Source of the DNA: Prochlorococcus sp. AG-402-L09
GTDB taxonomy: Bacteria; Cyanobacteriota; Cyanobacteriia; PCC-6307; Cyanobiaceae
Assembly (NCBI GenBank): GCA_003216715.1
Contig: QCIK01000001.1
Location: 124,001-188,000, forward strand
Length of the DNA: 64,000 nt
Reading direction: 5' to 3'
Part shown: in pieces, positions 1-8,357 of the stretch
How the letters are laid out: each line of letters starts with the position of its first letter
Numbering within the stretch: position 1 is the first letter of the stretch
Translations under genes and position numbers: made by a program
Notes under the pieces: generated by a model
The model's database searches: none
What the model saw: the letters and a program-made list of their open reading frames with translations, nothing else
Told to the model about the DNA's origin: nothing

Positions 1-385
1 AAACTACTAAAATAATATCCCCTCTATCTAACTCTAAGGAAACTCTATCCTTTTCATCCTTTAGGGCCTTTGCCTTGACTTTATCATTAATTAATCTAAT
101 TAACTGATCAATACTTTTTAATGATTTACCTGCAGCTTGCTTTTTAGTTTTTAACGATAGATCTATTAATTTCTTCTCACTCTTAATTTTAAATATTGAT
201 TTTAGACTGTTTTGTAACCATTCTATTCTCTTTGTATAACTTAAAGCGCCTATTAATAGCAATGTAATTAATATCGCAGGTATATTTATTAATCTAATTA
301 TTGCACCAACTAATCCTACAAATATCAAGCTAATGAAAATTATTAATATATAAAATATTATTTTTTTTGAATGATAGATTTTCAT
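1..385 (-). CDS. Membrane-anchored protein of unknown function, C-terminus cut by window edge
   Basis: An open frame starts with ATG at 385 and runs without a stop off the left edge, giving 128 visible residues. Residues about 10-33 and 37-50 are strongly hydrophobic and look like a two-pass membrane hairpin. They are followed by a Lys/Glu-rich segment (about 55-115) that looks helical. The last visible residues (RGDIILVV) resemble a beta strand of the kind that precedes a P-loop, so the missing part could be a GTPase domain. That is inference only. The gene lies 18 bp downstream of lspA on the same strand, so it is likely in the bioY-lspA transcript. The family cannot be assigned from this fragment. 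Confidence 0.7.
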   Translation of the reverse strand, partial: MKIYHSKKIIFYILIIFISLIFVGLVGAIIRLINIPAILITLLLIGALSYTKRIEWLQNSLKSIFKIKSEKKLIDLSLKTKKQAAGKSLKSIDQLIRLINDKVKAKALKDEKDRVSLELDRGDIILVV

Positions 386-403
386 ATGATAATAAGCATT
401 TAT

Positions 404-880
404 TTAATACTTTATTCTTAATTTATCTTTATTTATATCAATTATAAAATATATTAAAGCAATGTTAATTGATATATCAGCTATATTAAAAATAGGAAAA
501 TTAATAGGAACTAGCTCAAAAAAATCTAGAACATAACCTTTGAATAATCTATCAATTCCATTACCTATAGTCCCGCCTAAAAGATATGCAAGTCCAATAG
601 AATTCCAGTTAGATTTTGGCGGGGATTTTAAAATAATAATAATTAATAATATTGAGACAATTACACTTGTAACAGTAAGAAAGTTTGTTGAGTTACTAAA
701 AAGACTAAATGCGGCTCCTTTATTTTTTACTAGGGTGAAATTTAATAAATTAGGAATAATATTTTTAGATCTTTCAAAGCCTAATGTACTTAAAACCAAG
801 AACTTAGTTACTTGATCTAATATAATAATAGAAAGAGAGTAAGTAATGATTTTTATTTTTCTACTCTTAAATGAAATCAT
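404..880 (-). CDS. lspA: Lipoprotein signal peptidase (signal peptidase II)
   Basis: Membrane aspartyl protease that removes the signal peptide from diacylglyceryl-modified prolipoproteins in the plasma membrane. The 158-residue product has four hydrophobic segments and the family blocks LDQVTK (about 21-26), NKGAAFS (53-59), GNGIDR (106-111) and FNIAD (131-135). Asp110 and Asp135 should be the catalytic pair. A longer open frame reaches 1003, but the extension is Ile/Tyr/Asn-rich, lies wholly inside bioY and has no family similarity. I therefore start at the ATG at 880, which overlaps the bioY stop as ATGA and gives the usual family length. Translational coupling to bioY is likely. Confidence 0.93.
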   Translation of the reverse strand: MISFKSRKIKIITYSLSIIILDQVTKFLVLSTLGFERSKNIIPNLLNFTLVKNKGAAFSLFSNSTNFLTVTSVIVSILLIIIILKSPPKSNWNSIGLAYLLGGTIGNGIDRLFKGYVLDFFELVPINFPIFNIADISINIALIYFIIDINKDKLRIKY

Positions 881-1449
881 TTTATTATTAATATACGTTT
901 TAATAATATTGATAATAGACTTATAGATATGCATAGTAATAATTGAGTTGGAAATGGTATAATAGTATTTATCAAAATAAGATCGGATAAAGAATTTAAC
1001 CAATTTCCAAATATTTTACCAAAAATTAGATAACTAATACCTATAATATGTACAATGCATAATGATAGGGTCGTATAAAATGAATAATTGATTAAATTTG
1101 GTTTTGAAGTATTTTTGGCTAAAAAACCACATGTCCAAGCAGCAGGAATAAATCCTAATAAGTACCCAAATTCATGAGTTAAGATATAACCTACACTTCC
1201 TCCTCCATGAAAAACAGGTAAATAGAATAAACCTATAATCAAATACGAAACCGCAGAAATTGTTCCTATTTGAGGTCCACAAAGCAATGAAGTCAAAAGT
1301 AGTCCCTGGATTTGCCAATTGCTATGTAGTGGGATAATTGAGAGAGCCAGCTCTTCTTGAGGGAAAATTATTGATGAGGGTATCATTGCGAATATTATGA
1401 TTAACATTACGCCTGTTATTGCTTTTACTCCACTACTAAATTTATGCAA
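877..1449 (-). CDS. bioY: Biotin transporter substrate-binding subunit BioY (ECF S component)
   Basis: A 190-residue integral membrane protein with about six hydrophobic segments. It has the BioY hallmarks: a glycine-rich HGGGSVGYILTHEFGYLLGF stretch (about residues 81-100) and a GLLLTSLLCGPQIGTISAVSYL block before it. BioY binds biotin in the plasma membrane and either works alone or with the shared ECF ATPase/T-subunit module. No such module is visible here. Its stop overlaps the lspA start by four bases. It is transcribed divergently from the sipA-like gene, and both promoters must lie in the 84-bp gap. Confidence 0.85.
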   Translation of the reverse strand: MHKFSSGVKAITGVMLIIIFAMIPSSIIFPQEELALSIIPLHSNWQIQGLLLTSLLCGPQIGTISAVSYLIIGLFYLPVFHGGGSVGYILTHEFGYLLGFIPAAWTCGFLAKNTSKPNLINYSFYTTLSLCIVHIIGISYLIFGKIFGNWLNSLSDLILINTIIPFPTQLLLCISISLLSILLKRILIIK

Positions 1450-1533
1450 TGATTTTAATTAAAATATCTTATACATTATTATTTACAAATTGATTGATAT
1501 GTCAATAAGATCATTTCAAGCTTCCTTGTCATA

Positions 1534-1755
1534 ATGAAATTTTCAATTGGAGAAAAAGTATCCTTACAAGTTCCTTTGCCATACTTAAAGACAGCTGATT
1601 CTATATCAATGCTGAGACCGCCAGATCTAGTCTCTCTCGATGAGGTTGGCATGATTATTGGAATAAGAGCAAATGATTTATTAGAAGTGAAATTTAGAAG
1701 GGGCAATTTCTTGATTCCTTCTGAAAGACTTAAGATTTTAAGTAAAGACAACTGA
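1534..1755 (+). CDS. sipA: SipA-like regulatory protein (DUF3148)
   Basis: A 73-residue soluble protein with the layout of the cyanobacterial SipA family: an SH3-like small beta barrel with the block LKTADSISMLRPPDLV (about residues 19-34) and a C-terminal RRGNFLIPSERLKIL stretch. In Synechococcus SipA binds the stress histidine kinase NblS and stimulates its kinase activity. The role here is inferred from family membership. It is divergent from bioY and ends 17 bp from the convergent M16 gene. No signal peptide or membrane segment is present. Confidence 0.75.
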   Translation: MKFSIGEKVSLQVPLPYLKTADSISMLRPPDLVSLDEVGMIIGIRANDLLEVKFRRGNFLIPSERLKILSKDN

Positions 1756-1772
1756 AATTAAATGAGACTTGA

Positions 1773-3017
1773 TTAGGTTTTCCAGCTTTTAATGATTTTA
1801 CTAATAACTTCCTTGTTACTGCAAACGCTTAGCAATGGGTTCTTTAAATATTTATTAGCAGCATCCTTGATTTCTTTACTGGTTATATTTTCGAGTCTTA
1901 GAAGAATTTCTTTATCGTAATCCTTTTTTAGACCAATTCCTAAAAGATGAGCTTTATGCTCAGCTCTTTGACTAATACTCTGCAAAGAATATGCCATTTG
2001 ACCACGAAATTTTATCTTTACAAGATCTAATTCTTCAGTAGAGATTTCACTATTAATAATTTTTTCCCAACACTCTTTTAGTAATTTTAGAGTAAGGATT
2101 GCTTTGTCTTTAGTTGTAGAAGCGTGCATAATAAATGGTGTTTGATTCTCTCTAATAGGATGATAAACTCCTGCTTCATAAACTACTCCATACTTTTCTC
2201 TGAGAATCTTAAATAATAAACTTGACATTCCATATCCTAAATAACATGATAATAATCTAAGCAAAATATCAGATTTATTATCATATCTAATCGTTGATTT
2301 ACCTAGTAGCAGAATGACTTGGTTTGTATTTAATGATGTTGTGCAGATACTGGTTTTTGGTGTATTTGCTAGTTCAATTATATTTTTATTTGATGTTTCT
2401 TCTTGATCATTAAAAATTTTATTAATCCCATTAAATGCAACCGAATTTTTTATGTTACTTTCTACATTAATTGGTAACTTCCCTGAAATTACTAAGTTCT
2501 TTTTTCTATAAATTAATGAACCTGCAAATGGCAATATATCTTCTCGATTGATTTTATTTATAGCGTCTATTGATCCAAGTGGATCATGCCCATATGGTCC
2601 ATCACCATATACCATCTTTCTCCAGCCATCAAAAGCAAGTTGATATGAACTCTCTTTTTGCCTTTTAATGGCTTTTATAGTTAGATCTTTTTCTAATTCA
2701 ATCTGATCTAGTTGAAGTATGGGTTTGGTAATCATCCAACCAATTAAAGGAAGAAGTTTATAAGCATCACTTTCGACACATTTAAGACTTATTAGCATTC
2801 CATCTTCATATGTATCACAGTTTAAATTTGCTCCGGAACTTTCTACTATTTCAGAAATTTGTCTATTATTGTAGGGTCCACAACCTCTTAGCATTGTTGA
2901 GCTTAAGAGTTGATGGATTCCTTTTTTATCTTTTGGATCATTTCTACTACCATCTTCTATCCATAGTTTTGCGGACATTATATTTTTGCTATTAAGTTTG
3001 TCTAGAACTATGTTCAT
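1773..3017 (-). CDS. M16 family peptidase-like protein, probably non-catalytic partner
   Basis: A 414-residue protein with the M16 (pitrilysin / processing peptidase) fold: an N-terminal domain with the SGANLNCDTYEDGMLISLKC block and a C-terminal domain containing REKYGVVYEAGVYH (about 285-298). Where active M16 enzymes have the zinc motif HxxEH, this protein reads HQLLSS (about 36-41). The zinc ligands and catalytic Glu are therefore missing. The gene follows an M16 gene with intact HFLEH after only 2 bp. The natural reading is a heterodimer of catalytic and non-catalytic subunits, as in mitochondrial MPP or bacterial PqqF-like pairs. The substrate is unknown. The start is the ATG at 3017. 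Confidence 0.85.
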   Translation of the reverse strand: MNIVLDKLNSKNIMSAKLWIEDGSRNDPKDKKGIHQLLSSTMLRGCGPYNNRQISEIVESSGANLNCDTYEDGMLISLKCVESDAYKLLPLIGWMITKPILQLDQIELEKDLTIKAIKRQKESSYQLAFDGWRKMVYGDGPYGHDPLGSIDAINKINREDILPFAGSLIYRKKNLVISGKLPINVESNIKNSVAFNGINKIFNDQEETSNKNIIELANTPKTSICTTSLNTNQVILLLGKSTIRYDNKSDILLRLLSCYLGYGMSSLLFKILREKYGVVYEAGVYHPIRENQTPFIMHASTTKDKAILTLKLLKECWEKIINSEISTEELDLVKIKFRGQMAYSLQSISQRAEHKAHLLGIGLKKDYDKEILLRLENITSKEIKDAANKYLKNPLLSVCSNKEVISKIIKSWKT

Positions 3018-3019
3018 AT

Positions 3020-4252
3020 TTACTCCTCAGGTTCAGCAATTAATGTAAATGCATTTTCCGGATTAAATAATGGAAAAATTAGTTTATTTAGGCGTGAAGT
3101 TGTCCAATATGAAATGTCATCTATTGATTTTAATATTGATTGGTGACGCCCCCATAGAGCCTGATTCCCTAATGTTGATGCAATTTGAGTACTCAACTCA
3201 AGACTAAAATAAATATTATTTATAACTAATTTTTTGGCACGTTCCAAATCTTTATTAGTAACTAAATCTCTAGTTAATTCTTTAAGTATATTATTAATTT
3301 CACTTTCGGCAATTTTAAGATTTTCCTGGGGACAACTTACATCTAAAAGAATTAATCCTCCCTCTTCAAGGATTTGTAAATCTATATCTATTGATTCAAT
3401 AATACGTTTTTCTTCTCTTAATGCCTTAACAATAAGACTACTTTTACCTTCGCATAAAATTGTGGCAACTATTTCTGCTCCTAAAATTATGATCTGCTCT
3501 TTTGCAGGTGGCAGTTTCCAGGCTTTCAATATTCTTCCTCCCTCAAGCCTTGGAATAGTTTCTTTTTTGTAACCTTTATTAAAGGTGGTTTTGTTAATTA
3601 TAGCTTTCTCTTTTGAGATAGTTTTTAATTCCTTAAGTTTACTATTGTTAATTATTGAATAAATTTCGTTTGGTAAATCACCTGCTATACATAGTGTACA
3701 GTTTTTACCTACATAATGATTTTTGTGGAATAGTTTCATTTGTTTATGATTTAAGCTTTTAACAGTTTTTTCATTACCCAGTATTGGTTTTGAATATCTA
3801 TGAGGTGTCAAACATTCATTTAACAATGTCATATAAATAATTTCATCTGGTTGCTCAATATTTTGAGCAATTTCTTCTAAAACTACTTCTTTCTCCATTT
3901 CAAAGGCAGCTTGTTCAATTTTAGGAAATAATAATAATTCTAATATCAATTTTAGACCTTCTTCTATTTTTTCTGGGGGTACTAGAACGTGATAGTGAAC
4001 ATCGTCTAGTCCAGTGGCTGCATTACTGCTTCCACCAAGAGATTCAATTTTTAAATCGAATTCACCTTCTTTAAGGTTTTTACTTCCTTTAAATATCATA
4101 TGCTCTAAGAAATGTGCCATCCCTTCTTCATCTTTCATTTCATAAAGGCTTCCTCCTTTGCACCAAAAGTCAATACAAGTCAACGTTGATTGTTCTATAT
4201 CAGCTACAACACATGTAGCACCATTAGGTAATGACCAATGATTCACTTTCAT
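3020..4252 (-). CDS. M16 family zinc metallopeptidase (catalytic subunit)
   Basis: A 410-residue member of the insulinase/processing-peptidase family. The inverted zinc-binding motif HFLEH lies at about residues 48-52 within the block MAHFLEHMIFKGSKNLKEG, and the downstream third ligand is in EKEVVLEEIAQN. The second half is the degenerate M16 C-terminal domain. No signal peptide is visible, so it is probably cytoplasmic or stromal-side. It may clear peptides, possibly transit or signal peptides. The non-catalytic partner follows after 2 bp. It starts at the ATG at 4252, and its promoter must lie in the 368-bp gap shared with pcyA. Confidence 0.88.
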   Translation of the reverse strand: MKVNHWSLPNGATCVVADIEQSTLTCIDFWCKGGSLYEMKDEEGMAHFLEHMIFKGSKNLKEGEFDLKIESLGGSSNAATGLDDVHYHVLVPPEKIEEGLKLILELLLFPKIEQAAFEMEKEVVLEEIAQNIEQPDEIIYMTLLNECLTPHRYSKPILGNEKTVKSLNHKQMKLFHKNHYVGKNCTLCIAGDLPNEIYSIINNSKLKELKTISKEKAIINKTTFNKGYKKETIPRLEGGRILKAWKLPPAKEQIIILGAEIVATILCEGKSSLIVKALREEKRIIESIDIDLQILEEGGLILLDVSCPQENLKIAESEINNILKELTRDLVTNKDLERAKKLVINNIYFSLELSTQIASTLGNQALWGRHQSILKSIDDISYWTTSRLNKLIFPLFNPENAFTLIAEPEE

Positions 4253-4620
4253 TCTAAATATCTTAAAGCACGCTATATTTTTATGCTATATTAATTTGAG
4301 ATAATAAGATTAAGAAATCTAAACTCAATTGAGTTTAGATTTCTTAAATTATAAAAGATTAATCTCATATTTATATGATCTTTATGCCAATTTTTTATAG
4401 CATTTTTAAATTATCCTATTGACTTGCTTTTTTCTTAGTAACTTATTCTATTTCTAATATCAACCTTTGATCACTTCTTTCTTATTCACTTGTCTTTAAA
4501 TAAAAATTTCTTATTTAGTTCTTTTGAGCCTAAATAATCATATAATATTGTGTAAGCATTGTTATTAATAAACACTTTCTATGAATCTTAGCCAATCCCT
4601 TTTAGCTTGAGTTCTTAGTT
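4253..4620. other. 368-bp divergent intergenic region without a credible protein gene
   Basis: This is the longest non-coding stretch in the window, between the divergent M16 and pcyA genes. It contains a 38-bp perfect palindrome (4310-4347) and otherwise very A+T-rich sequence. Open frames inside it are 15 codons or fewer. A TATAAT hexamer at 4541-4546 could be the -10 element of a pcyA promoter, but I see no matching -35. The size and the palindrome leave room for an unannotated small RNA. Confidence 0.6.
4310..4347. repeat. 38-bp perfect palindrome, possible hairpin or operator
   Basis: The sequence equals its own reverse complement over 38 bp, with the centre CAATTG and outer ends TTAAGAAATC / GATTTCTTAA. 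An outer imperfect stem is possible from TGAGAT (4297-4302) with ATCTCA (4362-4367). Neither side is followed by a clear T-tract, so it is not a textbook terminator. It sits about 60 bp upstream of the M16 start and 270 bp upstream of pcyA. Confidence 0.75.
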
Positions 4621-5346
4621 TTGGAGTCAGATTTTTGCACTCAAAGTAAATTGAATCCTCTTTTAATTGAGGCTTTCGAACTTATCAAGAATAGAATCAA
4701 TTCGTTGACTGATTTAGAGCCTCTATACATTGACCCTAATCTGAGCAAGATTTATAGCAACATAAATAAAGAGGAATTATTTATTCTCAACGAGTTTTAT
4801 CAAGCAAAAGGATTTAGAAAAATTCATTTGGAAGTTGCAACGCTTGGAAAATCATTGCAAATACTCCATTGTGTCTTTTTCCCTGACCCTTGCTATGAAC
4901 TTCCCATATTTGGTGCTGATTTGGTAGCTAATTCAAATAATATTTCCGCCGCCATTGTCGATTTGTCACCTGTTGGGAACCATTTGCCTGATCCCCTGAT
5001 TTCTCAAATGAGATCATTAAATGTCCCTAAATTCAATGAACCTGGAAAACTACCAGAATGGGGTTTTATCTTTTCTCCATATGTATGCTTTATTCGTCCA
5101 GTTGATTTTCTTGAAGAAAAATTATTTTTAGAACTCATTGATCAATATTTGTCACTACTATTGTCCTTATTAGTTAGGGTAGGTGAAGACGAAATTAATT
5201 CGTTAGATACAATGGATAGACTTAATTATCAAAAACGATATTGCCTAAATCAAAAACTTAATGATAAAACCAGAGGGATCTTAACTAAATTTTTTGGTTC
5301 GTCTTGGGCAGATGAATATATAAATAAAATCCTTTTTGAATGTTAG
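4621..5346 (+). CDS. pcyA: Phycocyanobilin:ferredoxin oxidoreductase
   Basis: Ferredoxin-dependent bilin reductase that converts biliverdin IXalpha to phycocyanobilin, a four-electron reduction. The 241-residue product is of normal family length. The key block is ILHCVFFPDP followed by PIFGADLV. His83 and Asp100 sit 17 residues apart, exactly as His88 and Asp105 do in the Synechocystis enzyme. The start is a TTG at 4621. An in-frame TAG lies 15 bp upstream and no ATG is available, so TTG is the only reasonable choice. The gene ends 7 bp inside the longest frame of the following exporter gene, so the two are probably co-transcribed. Confidence 0.92.
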   Translation: MESDFCTQSKLNPLLIEAFELIKNRINSLTDLEPLYIDPNLSKIYSNINKEELFILNEFYQAKGFRKIHLEVATLGKSLQILHCVFFPDPCYELPIFGADLVANSNNISAAIVDLSPVGNHLPDPLISQMRSLNVPKFNEPGKLPEWGFIFSPYVCFIRPVDFLEEKLFLELIDQYLSLLLSLLVRVGEDEINSLDTMDRLNYQKRYCLNQKLNDKTRGILTKFFGSSWADEYINKILFEC

Positions 5347-6260
5347 TTATGTTTAAATATTTATCTTTAAAATTTTTATTTCTTCTAGGTATCACACCTC
5401 TAAGCGTGCTCTTGATTAGTGGATGTAATAACAAAGATTTAGAAGTAAATCAAACTCTCAATGATATTGAAGTTGTTGATAGGATTGAAGCTGTAGCTGC
5501 TTTGGGCCAATTAAATCCTCTTGGCGAAGTAAGACAATTAGCAGCTCCAACTAGTGGAAAGGGTGGGACACCAAGATTATCTAAATTATTAATTCGGGAA
5601 GGTGACTCTATTATTAAGGGCCAAATCTTAGCTGTTTTTGATAATCGCCCTAAGCTTGAAGCTAATTTGAAATCTGCGAAAGCTAATTTAAATTTATTAA
5701 TGAGTGAAATCAAGATAAAAAAAAGGGAAATTAATAGATATCAAACTCTTGTTGATAAAGGAGCAGTGGCGGAAATTGTTTTAGACCAGATGAAAGACGA
5801 TTTGTTTATTTCTGAGACCAGTATTTCAAAGCTTCAATTTGCTATTGATGCAATTAAGGTTGATTTAGAACAATCACAATTAAAAAGTCCACTTGATGGG
5901 ATTGTTCTGCAAGTCTTAGTTCGTGAGGGAGAGAGACCAAATTCTTCTGGCGTAATTAATGTTGGCGCTAACAAATTAATGGAAGCTCTTATTGAAGTTT
6001 ATGAATCCGATATAGATAGAGTTCAAATCGGTCAATCTGTTGATTTGATTAGTGAGAATGGAGGGTTTAATGGGTCTTTAAGCGGTCAAGTGAGTTTAAT
6101 CAGCCCACAAGTCAGGCAAAGAAGAGTGCTTTCAACCGATCCAACGGGCGATGCTGATTCAAGGGTTGTTGAGGTTAGAGTCAAGCTTGATAAGTCATCA
6201 GCTAAAAAGGTTTCACACCTAACTGGAATGAAAGTCATTGCTCGTTTTCAGCCGAAGTGA
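5340..6260 (+). CDS. devB: DevB-type membrane-fusion (HlyD family) lipoprotein, ABC exporter adaptor
   Basis: A 306-residue periplasmic adaptor. A hydrophobic N-terminus ends in LLISGC (about residues 24-29), which fits a lipobox with Cys29 as the lipidated residue. It is followed by a first lipoyl half (LLIREGDSIIKGQILAVFDN), a coiled-coil hairpin (about 100-180) and the returning half (SPLDGIVLQVLVREGERP), then a beta-barrel region. DevB works with DevC and DevA, and the three genes are adjacent here. In heterocystous cyanobacteria DevBCA with TolC exports glycolipids. The substrate here is unknown. The start is ATG 5340 or ATG 5349. The latter avoids overlap with pcyA and gives a tidier signal peptide. 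Confidence 0.85.
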   Translation: MLVMFKYLSLKFLFLLGITPLSVLLISGCNNKDLEVNQTLNDIEVVDRIEAVAALGQLNPLGEVRQLAAPTSGKGGTPRLSKLLIREGDSIIKGQILAVFDNRPKLEANLKSAKANLNLLMSEIKIKKREINRYQTLVDKGAVAEIVLDQMKDDLFISETSISKLQFAIDAIKVDLEQSQLKSPLDGIVLQVLVREGERPNSSGVINVGANKLMEALIEVYESDIDRVQIGQSVDLISENGGFNGSLSGQVSLISPQVRQRRVLSTDPTGDADSRVVEVRVKLDKSSAKKVSHLTGMKVIARFQPK

Positions 6261-7432
6261 AATTTAATAATTTCTTTAAAAAAAGAAAAATTCCTCTTGC
6301 TTGGCTTTTGCTGACAAGACAACCCTTAAGAATTTTTGTCGCTATTGCAGGAATAGCATTTGCTGGGATATTGATGTTTATGCAATTAGGTTTCAGAGAT
6401 GGTTTATTTGACGCAAGTGTTACTGTTCATAAGTTATTTGACGCAGATCTGGTATTGATTAGTCCTCGCTCAAAAAGTTCAATAAGTATGAGTGGGTTTC
6501 CTCGAAGAAGATTAGTTCAAGCAATGGCACATAAGGATGTAATTGGAACAACGGCGGTTAATTGGAATTTTCTGCTCTGGCGAAACCCTGAAAATTTATC
6601 AACAAGATCGATTCTTGCTTTAGGCTTTGAACCAAGTAATCCTTTGTTGATTGATTCTGATTTTGAGAGAAAGGCTAAAACTTTAAAAAATAAAGGAAGG
6701 GTTTTATTTGATGATCTTTCCAGAGATGAATTTGGACCTATATCGTCATGGTTTAAATCAGGCCGTTTAGTTGAAACTGAAGTCGCAGGTAAAAGAGTTA
6801 GAGTTTCTGGGATAGTTAGTTTAGGTCCTTCCTTTGGCGCAGATGGAAATTTAATAACTAGTAGTGAGACATACTTAGAATTATCTCCGGGTAATCCTAA
6901 AGGAAGTATTGAAATTGGTTTAGTAAGGTTAGAAAAGGGATCTGATATTGAAAAAGTTGTTCGCTCTTTAAATATAAGTTTGCCTAGTGACGTTAAAGTT
7001 TTGTCTTTGAAATCATTTATAGATTTTGAAAAGAATTATTGGAAAAGTAGTACATCGATTGGATTTATTTTTACATTAGGTGCTGCAATGGGATTTATCG
7101 TAGGTTGTGTAATTGTTTATCAAATTCTCTATAGTGATGTCAGTGATCATTTACCTGAATATGCAACCTTAATGGCTATGGGGTACAACTTAAGAACCCT
7201 TTTGGGAGTTGTAGCCAGAGAAGGATTCATTCTATCAATAATGGGATATATTCCTGCTTATGTTTCTGGACAAGCTTTGTATGCTTTGGTTAGATCATCA
7301 ACTAAATTACCAGTTGAAATGAGTTTTGGTAGAGCATCGATTATATTTTGCTTGATACTTTTTATGTGTATGGGATCAGCAATAGCAGCTATGAAAAAAT
7401 TGGCAGATGCGGATCCTGCTGAGATATTTTGA
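6257..7432 (+). CDS. devC: DevC-type ABC exporter permease
   Basis: A 391-residue MacB/FtsX-like permease: one membrane helix near residues 23-45, a large extracytoplasmic domain (about 50-255), then three helices in the C-terminal third (about 265-290, 320-345, 355-380). The C-terminus ends with ADADPAEIF, as is common in the DevC family. It starts with GTG at 6257, overlapping the devB TGA stop as GTGA, which implies translational coupling. It is expected to form the inner-membrane channel with DevA as ATPase and DevB as adaptor. Confidence 0.88.
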   Translation: MKFNNFFKKRKIPLAWLLLTRQPLRIFVAIAGIAFAGILMFMQLGFRDGLFDASVTVHKLFDADLVLISPRSKSSISMSGFPRRRLVQAMAHKDVIGTTAVNWNFLLWRNPENLSTRSILALGFEPSNPLLIDSDFERKAKTLKNKGRVLFDDLSRDEFGPISSWFKSGRLVETEVAGKRVRVSGIVSLGPSFGADGNLITSSETYLELSPGNPKGSIEIGLVRLEKGSDIEKVVRSLNISLPSDVKVLSLKSFIDFEKNYWKSSTSIGFIFTLGAAMGFIVGCVIVYQILYSDVSDHLPEYATLMAMGYNLRTLLGVVAREGFILSIMGYIPAYVSGQALYALVRSSTKLPVEMSFGRASIIFCLILFMCMGSAIAAMKKLADADPAEIF

Positions 7433-7466
7433 TGATTAAATCGAATGTTTCAAATTTACATAATTT

Positions 7467-8165
7467 ATGAAAAATATAAACAATAATACTAATACTTTAA
7501 ATATTGCTTCTTTGAATCATTGGTATGGGAATGGAGAAATGAGAAGGCATGTTCTTCAATCTATCTCAATGGAAATTTTACCTGGCGAAGTTGTTTTACT
7601 GACGGGACCCTCCGGATGTGGAAAAACCACTCTTCTAACTTTGATTGGAGCTCTTCGTAAAGTTCAAGATGGTGACCTTAAAGTTTTTGGTAAACAACTT
7701 TTTGGGGCCAGCAGAAAAACTAGACAGAATCTTAGAAAGAATATTGGCATGATTTTTCAGGGTCATAATCTTTTGAGATGTCTTACTGCTGAACAAAATG
7801 TCCAAATGGGTGCTGACCTTTTAAATGGATTTTCATATAAGGCTCGAAGGGCGCAGTCTAGAGAATGGCTTAGAGCTGTTGGATTAGAAGATCACTTATC
7901 TAAGCTGCCGCATGATTTGTCAGGTGGCCAAAAGCAGCGAGTTGCCATTGCCAGAGCTCTTGCTGCCAGACCAAAATTACTTTTAGCAGATGAACCAACA
8001 TCTGCATTAGATAGTTCAACTGGTAGAGAAATTGTTGATTTGTTAAAAAAACTAGCTTTAGAACAATCCTGTTCAGTCTTGATGGTTACTCATGATCCTA
8101 GAATATTGGATGTAGCAGATCGTCTCTTGCGAATGGAAGATGGCCAATTATTGCCCTCTGTTTAG
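7467..8165 (+). CDS. devA: DevA-type ABC exporter ATPase
   Basis: A 232-residue ABC ATPase of the MacB/LolD class. It has Walker A GPSGCGKT (residues 47-54), a Q-loop in MIFQGHNLL, signature LSGGQKQR, Walker B LLLADEPTSALD and the H-loop VTHDPR. It lies 34 bp after devC and powers the DevBC exporter. The order devB-devC-devA is the family standard. It ends 36 bp before a small basic gene that could share its transcript. Confidence 0.93.
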   Translation: MKNINNNTNTLNIASLNHWYGNGEMRRHVLQSISMEILPGEVVLLTGPSGCGKTTLLTLIGALRKVQDGDLKVFGKQLFGASRKTRQNLRKNIGMIFQGHNLLRCLTAEQNVQMGADLLNGFSYKARRAQSREWLRAVGLEDHLSKLPHDLSGGQKQRVAIARALAARPKLLLADEPTSALDSSTGREIVDLLKKLALEQSCSVLMVTHDPRILDVADRLLRMEDGQLLPSV

Positions 8166-8201
8166 TAAATTAGTTAGATATAAAATTTGTAGGAATTGAA
8201 C

Positions 8202-8357
8202 ATGTCCAAAAGACGAAATCTTAAAAAAGAGAAGCAAGAGAGAAATAGGGCTTATGCGAGGAAATTCAAGAAGCGTAAGCTTCGCAATGACGGTAGGGGG
8301 GAAGGAGCAGGTAATGGTGTTACCGGTACTGCAAATAACGGCGGAGCCGCTGATTAA
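8202..8357 (+). CDS. 51-residue very basic small protein of unknown function
   Basis: ATG at 8202 to TAA at 8355-8357. The first 30 residues contain about half Lys and Arg (begins MSKRRNLKKE, with KKRKLR near residue 23). The tail is Gly/Asn/Ala-rich. GGA-rich sequence (GTAGGAATTGAAC) upstream of the ATG could act as a ribosome binding site. The composition suggests RNA or ribosome binding, but I do not recognise a family. It sits between devA and a hairpin at 8356-8390. An overlapping 73-codon antisense frame is a shadow. Confidence 0.7.
   Translation: MSKRRNLKKEKQERNRAYARKFKKRKLRNDGRGEGAGNGVTGTANNGGAAD

Noticed and set aside
540..815. 91-codon plus-strand frame opposite lspA
   Set aside because: It is the antisense shadow of lspA. 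The lspA motifs are intact and the shadow has no family features.
880..1003. 41-codon upstream extension of the lspA frame
   Set aside because: It lies wholly inside bioY, has no family similarity, and the ATG at 880 gives the normal SPase II length with an ATGA overlap.
1479..1751. 90-codon minus-strand frame over the sipA-like gene
   Set aside because: Antisense shadow of the DUF3148 gene, whose motifs are clear on the plus strand.
4541..4546. Firm promoter call for pcyA at TATAAT
   Set aside because: No -35 element at suitable distance, so it is mentioned only within the gap description.
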